Assembly (NCBI RefSeq): GCF_014656295.1
Contig: NZ_BNCD01000007.1
Span: 186,001-250,000 of the forward strand
Source of the DNA: Streptomyces sulfonofaciens
GTDB taxonomy: Bacteria; Actinomycetota; Actinomycetes; Streptomycetales; Streptomycetaceae
DNA: 64,000 nucleotides
Reading direction: 5' to 3'
Below are positions 60,428-64,000 of the stretch, in pieces. The translations under genes were made by a program, and so were the position numbers. The first letter of the stretch is position 1, and each line of letters begins with the position of its first letter. The notes under the pieces were generated by a model. It was not told where the DNA came from and searched no databases. It saw nothing but the letters and a program-made list of their open reading frames with translations.

Positions 60428-61648
60428 TCAGACCGGGCGGCCGATGAGCATGGCCGGAGCGCCCGCCGTGCGGGTCAGGAAGACCGTGGCCGCGTGCGGG
60501 CCCCGGGGCCGCACCTTGCGGCGCAGCTCCTCGGGCTCGATCGCCGAACCGCGCTTCTTCACCGTGAGGATGCCGACCGCCCTCTCGCGCACCAGCGCCC
60601 TGAGCCTCTTCAGGTTGAACGGCAGCGCGTCGGTGATCTCGTAGGCCGTGGCGTAGGGGGTGGGCCGCAGCTCGTCGGCCGTGATGTAGGCGATGCTGGC
60701 GTCCAGCAGCCCGCCGTCCAGCTCCCGCGCCACCTGGGCGACCAGGTGGGCGCGGATGACGGCGCCGTCGGGCTCGTACAGGAAGCGCCCTGGCCGCCGT
60801 ACGTCCACCTGTGGCGGTGGTGCGGACGACGGGGCGCTCAGGGAGACGGGCGGCGCACCGGGCGGCGCGGGCAGAAGCGTGGCGCGGCGGCCGGGCGGTG
60901 CTCCGGTGCCGAACCAGAGCACCGCCTCCTTCACCTCGCCGCCGTCCGAGATCCACTCGGTCTCGACGCCCTCGGGGATCGCCTCGTACGGGATTCCGGG
61001 CGCTGCCTTCAGCGCCGCGCACGGCGCCCGGCGCGCCGTTTCGACGGCCCAGGAGAGCGGCGGGGAGTAGTCCTCGGGCCGGAAGATCCTGCCCCGTCCG
61101 CCGCGGCGCGCGGGATCGGCGAAGACCGCGTCGTAGTGCGCGGTGTCCACCTCGGCGACGTCCGCCTCGACGACCTCGATGCGGTCGGCGAGGCCCAGCG
61201 CCTCCGCGTTGGCCCGGACCACGGCGCAGGTCAGCGGCGAGCGGTCGACGGCGAGCACGTTGATGCCGGCGCGCGCCAACGCGATGGCGTCGCCGCCGAT
61301 CCCGCAGCACAGGTCGGCCACGGACCGTACGCCCAGCGCGCGGAACCGCTCCGCGCGGTGGGCGCCCACGCTCCGGCGCGTCGCCTGCTCCACGCCGTCC
61401 GCGGTGAAGAACATCCGGCGGGCGTCCTCGGCCCCGAACTTCGCCTCCGCCCGCTGCCGCAGCCGCGCCTGGGTCAGCGCCGCGGAGACCAGGTCCGGCG
61501 GGTGCGTACGGCGCAGCCGGGTGGCCGCGGCCAGCTCCTGGCCGGGCCGGACGTCGCCCACCTCGTCGAGCAGGGCGCGGCCCTCGGCAGTGCGCAGGGC
61601 GGCGAGGCTGCTCGCCGCGTGGTTCACCTCGTCGCTCACCCGGCCCAT
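60428..61648 (-). CDS. THUMP-like class I SAM-dependent methyltransferase
   Basis: About 406 residues from ATG 61648 (MGRVSDEVNHAASSLAALRTAEG). An upstream in-frame ATG at 61732 would overlap the divergent start, so I prefer the inner one. SAM loop VADLCCGIGGDAIALARAG, acidic end of beta2 VLAVDRSP, motif IV FADPARRGGRGR. C-terminal THUMP-like domain: ALPFNLKRLRALVRERAVGILTVKKRGSAIEPEELRRKV. The family probably acts on RNA; target unknown. Confidence 0.88.
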   Translation of the reverse strand: MGRVSDEVNHAASSLAALRTAEGRALLDEVGDVRPGQELAAATRLRRTHPPDLVSAALTQARLRQRAEAKFGAEDARRMFFTADGVEQATRRSVGAHRAERFRALGVRSVADLCCGIGGDAIALARAGINVLAVDRSPLTCAVVRANAEALGLADRIEVVEADVAEVDTAHYDAVFADPARRGGRGRIFRPEDYSPPLSWAVETARRAPCAALKAAPGIPYEAIPEGVETEWISDGGEVKEAVLWFGTGAPPGRRATLLPAPPGAPPVSLSAPSSAPPPQVDVRRPGRFLYEPDGAVIRAHLVAQVARELDGGLLDASIAYITADELRPTPYATAYEITDALPFNLKRLRALVRERAVGILTVKKRGSAIEPEELRRKVRPRGPHAATVFLTRTAGAPAMLIGRPV

Positions 61649-61730
61649 TGTGGGCCAGTCGGGCGACGGCCTACGCCCGGTGGCCCGGCCGGCGGGTGGG
61701 GGCGGCATGACGCTGGCAGGATCAGAAGCC

Positions 61731-63044
61731 ATGCGACTTATACGACAAATAGACTACGGGTGGGGAAAGTGGTCGTGGCGGACGCGCAGCGCCATGAGCG
61801 TCCTTGCTCTGGCGGCCCTGGCCGCCCTCTCCTCGGGCTGGACAGGCCCGGGCGCCCCCTGCGCCACGGCAGGCACCGACGGTACGGCCGCCGCGCGCGC
61901 CCCGGGCGGCGGCCGTCCCGCGTGGGCCGCGGAGCGCCGGGAAGGCGTCCGGGCGCCGGTCCGGGACGCTGACGGGAGCCGGGCCCCGCACCGGGACACC
62001 GGACCGGGCCAAGTACCGGACGGGCGGGTTCCGGACGGGCGGCTGCCGGCCGGTGCGGTCACGGAGGGGCGGGCGCGGGCGCCGGTGTCCGGTCCGGCGG
62101 AGCAGGGCGGCGGGGCCGCGGCCGGCCGGTCCGCGCGGGGGCAGGAGGCCGGCGCGGTCACCGCGGCGGGCGCGGGATCCGGACGACCCGCGGGCGGCTG
62201 GGCGGCCATCAAGGCACAGCACGCCGGTGGCGCCCGGGGCGGACCGTCGGTCAGGGGAGCCTCGGGGGAGCGCGCGCGGCGAGCCCAGCGCGCGGCTGAT
62301 GCGGCCCGCGAGGCCCGCGAGGCCCGGGCGGCGCGCACGGCCACGGCCCGGCACTGGCGCCTGGCGTCCGTCCCCCTTGCCGCCCCGCCGCCCCCGGCCG
62401 CAGAACCGCGCCTGCGCACGCCGGCGGATCTGCGCGTCCCCGGCCCGCAGCAGGGCCTGCCGCCGGTCGTCACCCGCATCCCCACCAGGGACAAGGTCGT
62501 CTTCCTGACCATCGACGACGGCCAGGACAAGGACCCGGACCTGATCCGGATGATGGCCGACCTGAAGGTGCCCTACACGGCGTTCCTCACCGACGACCTG
62601 ATCTCCGGCGACTACCGGTACTTCGCGGCCATGCGCGAGCACGGGGTCGTGCTCGACAACCACACGCTCCACCACGGCTATCTGCGGGGCATGGGCCGGG
62701 TCCGGCAGCAGCGCGAGATCTGCGGCATGCAGGACGTCCTGGAGCGCCGGTACGGCAGCCGGCCCGAGCTGTTCCGGCCCCCGTACGGCAGCTACGACCG
62801 CACCACGCTGGAGGCCGCCGAGAGCTGCGGGATCAAGGCCGTCCTGCTCTGGAGCGAGGAGGCGTTCGCCGACCGCATGGAGTACCGGGGCAAGGGCGGC
62901 GTACTGCATCCGGGTGACATCATCCTCACCCACTTCCGCGGCCGCCGCGAGTGGCGCGGGACCATGCCCGACATGGTCAGGAACCTGCTGCGGACGGTGA
63001 CCGCCCAGGGATACGCGGTGGCCAGGCTGGAGGACTACCTCTGA
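61731..63044 (+). CDS. Secreted polysaccharide deacetylase (NodB domain)
   Basis: A 437-residue protein. ATG 61731 with AGGA 9 nt before. A membrane/signal segment at 20-37, then a 200-residue Ala/Pro/Gly/Arg linker of low complexity, and a NodB domain from about 255: VVFLTIDDGQDKD (metal Asp), NHTLHHGYLR (H-x3-H), LFRPPYGSYDRTTLEAAE and ILTHFRG. All CE4 motifs are present with TIDDG replacing TFDDG. Likely acts on cell-wall or extracellular glycans. Divergent from the methyltransferase. Confidence 0.92.
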   Translation: MRLIRQIDYGWGKWSWRTRSAMSVLALAALAALSSGWTGPGAPCATAGTDGTAAARAPGGGRPAWAAERREGVRAPVRDADGSRAPHRDTGPGQVPDGRVPDGRLPAGAVTEGRARAPVSGPAEQGGGAAAGRSARGQEAGAVTAAGAGSGRPAGGWAAIKAQHAGGARGGPSVRGASGERARRAQRAADAAREAREARAARTATARHWRLASVPLAAPPPPAAEPRLRTPADLRVPGPQQGLPPVVTRIPTRDKVVFLTIDDGQDKDPDLIRMMADLKVPYTAFLTDDLISGDYRYFAAMREHGVVLDNHTLHHGYLRGMGRVRQQREICGMQDVLERRYGSRPELFRPPYGSYDRTTLEAAESCGIKAVLLWSEEAFADRMEYRGKGGVLHPGDIILTHFRGRREWRGTMPDMVRNLLRTVTAQGYAVARLEDYL

Positions 63045-63118
63045 GCGGCTCCGGGCGCGCTGTGAGCGTGCGGACCGCGTCCGAACGGGAGGACGAGGAG
63101 GGCGCGCACCGCGTGGCG

Positions 63119-63145
63119 TTGGCACTCCGCTTGACCGAGTGCTAA
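63119..63145. promoter_or_regulatory. CIRCE element 1 (HrcA operator)
   Basis: TTGGCACTC-N9-GAGTGCTAA, one base off the consensus TTAGCACTC-N9-GAGTGCTAA. Its spacer contains the -35 TTGACC of the groES promoter. Confidence 0.95.
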
Positions 63146-63160
63146 TCGCGGTCATAGTCT
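63131..63160 (+). promoter_or_regulatory. groES-groEL promoter
   Basis: TTGACC (63131-63136), 18-nt spacer, TAGTCT (63155-63160). Lies between two CIRCE elements, giving HrcA a block of both -35 and start site. Confidence 0.75.
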
Positions 63161-63165
63161 CGGCT

Positions 63166-63192
63166 CTGGCACTCCCCAATGGAGAGTGCCAA
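63166..63192. promoter_or_regulatory. CIRCE element 2 (HrcA operator)
   Basis: CTGGCACTC-N9-GAGTGCCAA, overlapping the expected transcription start of groES. Confidence 0.93.
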
Positions 63193-63291
63193 TGAAGCGA
63201 CGGGCAGGTCCGGCACCCGCGACGACGGATCCACCTGGTCGCCACCTCAGACAGTCAACCCCGTGAGATCTCCGAAGGGGGAGGTCGGATC

Positions 63292-63600
63292 GTGACGACC
63301 GCCAGCACCAAGGTTGCCATCAAGCCGCTCGAGGACCGCATTGTGGTCCAGCCGCTGGACGCCGAGCAGACCACGGCCTCGGGCCTGGTCATCCCGGACA
63401 CCGCCAAGGAGAAGCCCCAGGAGGGCGTCGTCCTGGCCGTCGGCCCGGGCCGTTTCGAGAACGGCGAGCGCCTGCCGCTCGACGTGAAGGACGGCGATGT
63501 CGTGCTGTACAGCAAGTACGGCGGCACCGAAGTCAAGTACAACGGCGAGGACTACCTCGTCCTCTCGGCGCGCGACGTCCTCGCGATCGTCGAGAAGTAA
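63292..63600 (+). CDS. groES: Co-chaperonin GroES
   Basis: A 102-residue lid of the GroEL chamber. GTG start (TTASTKVAIKPLEDRIVVQPLDAEQTTASGLVIPDTAKEKPQEGVVLAVG) behind GGGGGAGG. The mobile loop TTASGLVIPDTAKEKPQ is complete. First gene of the CIRCE-controlled groES-groEL1 operon. Confidence 0.98.
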   Translation: MTTASTKVAIKPLEDRIVVQPLDAEQTTASGLVIPDTAKEKPQEGVVLAVGPGRFENGERLPLDVKDGDVVLYSKYGGTEVKYNGEDYLVLSARDVLAIVEK

Positions 63601-63625
63601 GACGACACACAGCGTCGACGTGACG

Positions 63626-63677
63626 GAGTAACGGGACTGCTCGGTCCGGTGAGCACGAGGGCCCGGACCCGTTACTC
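63626..63677 (+). terminator. Large hairpin between groES and groEL
   Basis: GAGTAACGGG (63626-63635) is the complement of CCCGTTACTC (63668-63677), and inside GGTCCGG (63643-63649) can pair with CCGGACC (63663-63669). No T-run. Processing or partial termination is possible. Confidence 0.45.
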
Positions 63678-63781
63678 ACGCTTCCGCTTGGTGAACTGCG
63701 CCCCTGGCCCCCGTGACCATGAGAACCGGGCGCCCGGGGCGCAGTTCGTACAACCGTTTCCGAGAGGGCTGAAACGCTCCC

Positions 63782-64000
<219 letters not shown>

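Overview
The window is high-GC actinobacterial chromosome. GTG/TTG starts, third-position GC bias and the gene order rpsL-rpsG-fusA-tuf, rpsJ...rplO-secY-adk-map-infA-rpmJ-rpsM-rpsK-rpoA-rplQ-truA, rplM-rpsI-glmM, coaA-glmS-acpS, nnr-alr-tsaE-tsaB-rimI-tsaD, groES-groEL match the core region of a Streptomyces (or close relative) chromosome. It is mostly housekeeping DNA with small accessory insertions.

Layout. (1) 1-3447, minus strand: a Crp/Fnr regulator, then a class III nucleotide-cyclase-domain protein overlapping by 4 nt a large protein with a degenerate P-loop, cut by the left edge. The last two share a Gly/Val/Asp-rich 21-residue motif, at the C-terminus of one and the N-terminal region of the other. 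(2) 3607-8272: str operon rpsL-rpsG-fusA-tuf with promoter and terminator. (3) 8475-12602: a secreted GH115 alpha-glucuronidase and a GNAT acetyltransferase, separated by a strong bidirectional terminator; the GNAT leader carries its own intrinsic terminator. (4) 13010-31210: S10-spc operons, secY-adk, map, infA, rpmJ, the alpha operon and truA. (5) 31395-36725: a membrane-anchored protein, rplM-rpsI, glmM and a DUF389 membrane protein. (6) 36827-41526: coaA, glmS, acpS and an NmrA-like oxidoreductase preceded by an 11-bp-phased repeat array. (7) 41943-46058: a PucR-like regulator, a frameshifted HSL-type esterase and a secreted SGNH hydrolase. (8) 46381-56188: nnr (NAD(P)HX repair), alr, an alpha/beta hydrolase, the t6A genes tsaE, tsaB and tsaD with rimI, a small protein behind an iron box, and an L,D-transpeptidase-like protein lacking its catalytic residues. 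(9) 56315-58043: a divergent SDR/TetR pair with three operators. (10) 58620-60309: a ribbon-helix-helix protein, a Cys-rich small protein and a two-TM protein. (11) 60428-64000: a THUMP-like methyltransferase, a polysaccharide deacetylase, and groES-groEL behind two CIRCE elements.

How it works together. Most genes serve translation (ribosomal proteins, EF-G, EF-Tu, IF-1, RNA polymerase alpha, t6A synthesis, S18 acetylation, SecY, MetAP) or envelope precursors (GlmS, GlmM, Alr, CoaA, AcpS). The str and S10 leaders share a 25-nt hairpin element, suggesting co-ordinate control. The accessory genes sit between these operons with their own signals: a CGAAA/TTTCG site, an iron box, TetR operators, CIRCE, and short GC-rich tandem repeats in many intergenic gaps. 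The candidate for an undescribed system is the cyclase/P-loop pair at 1-2464, whose layout resembles effector/NLR-like pairs joined by amyloid-type signalling motifs.
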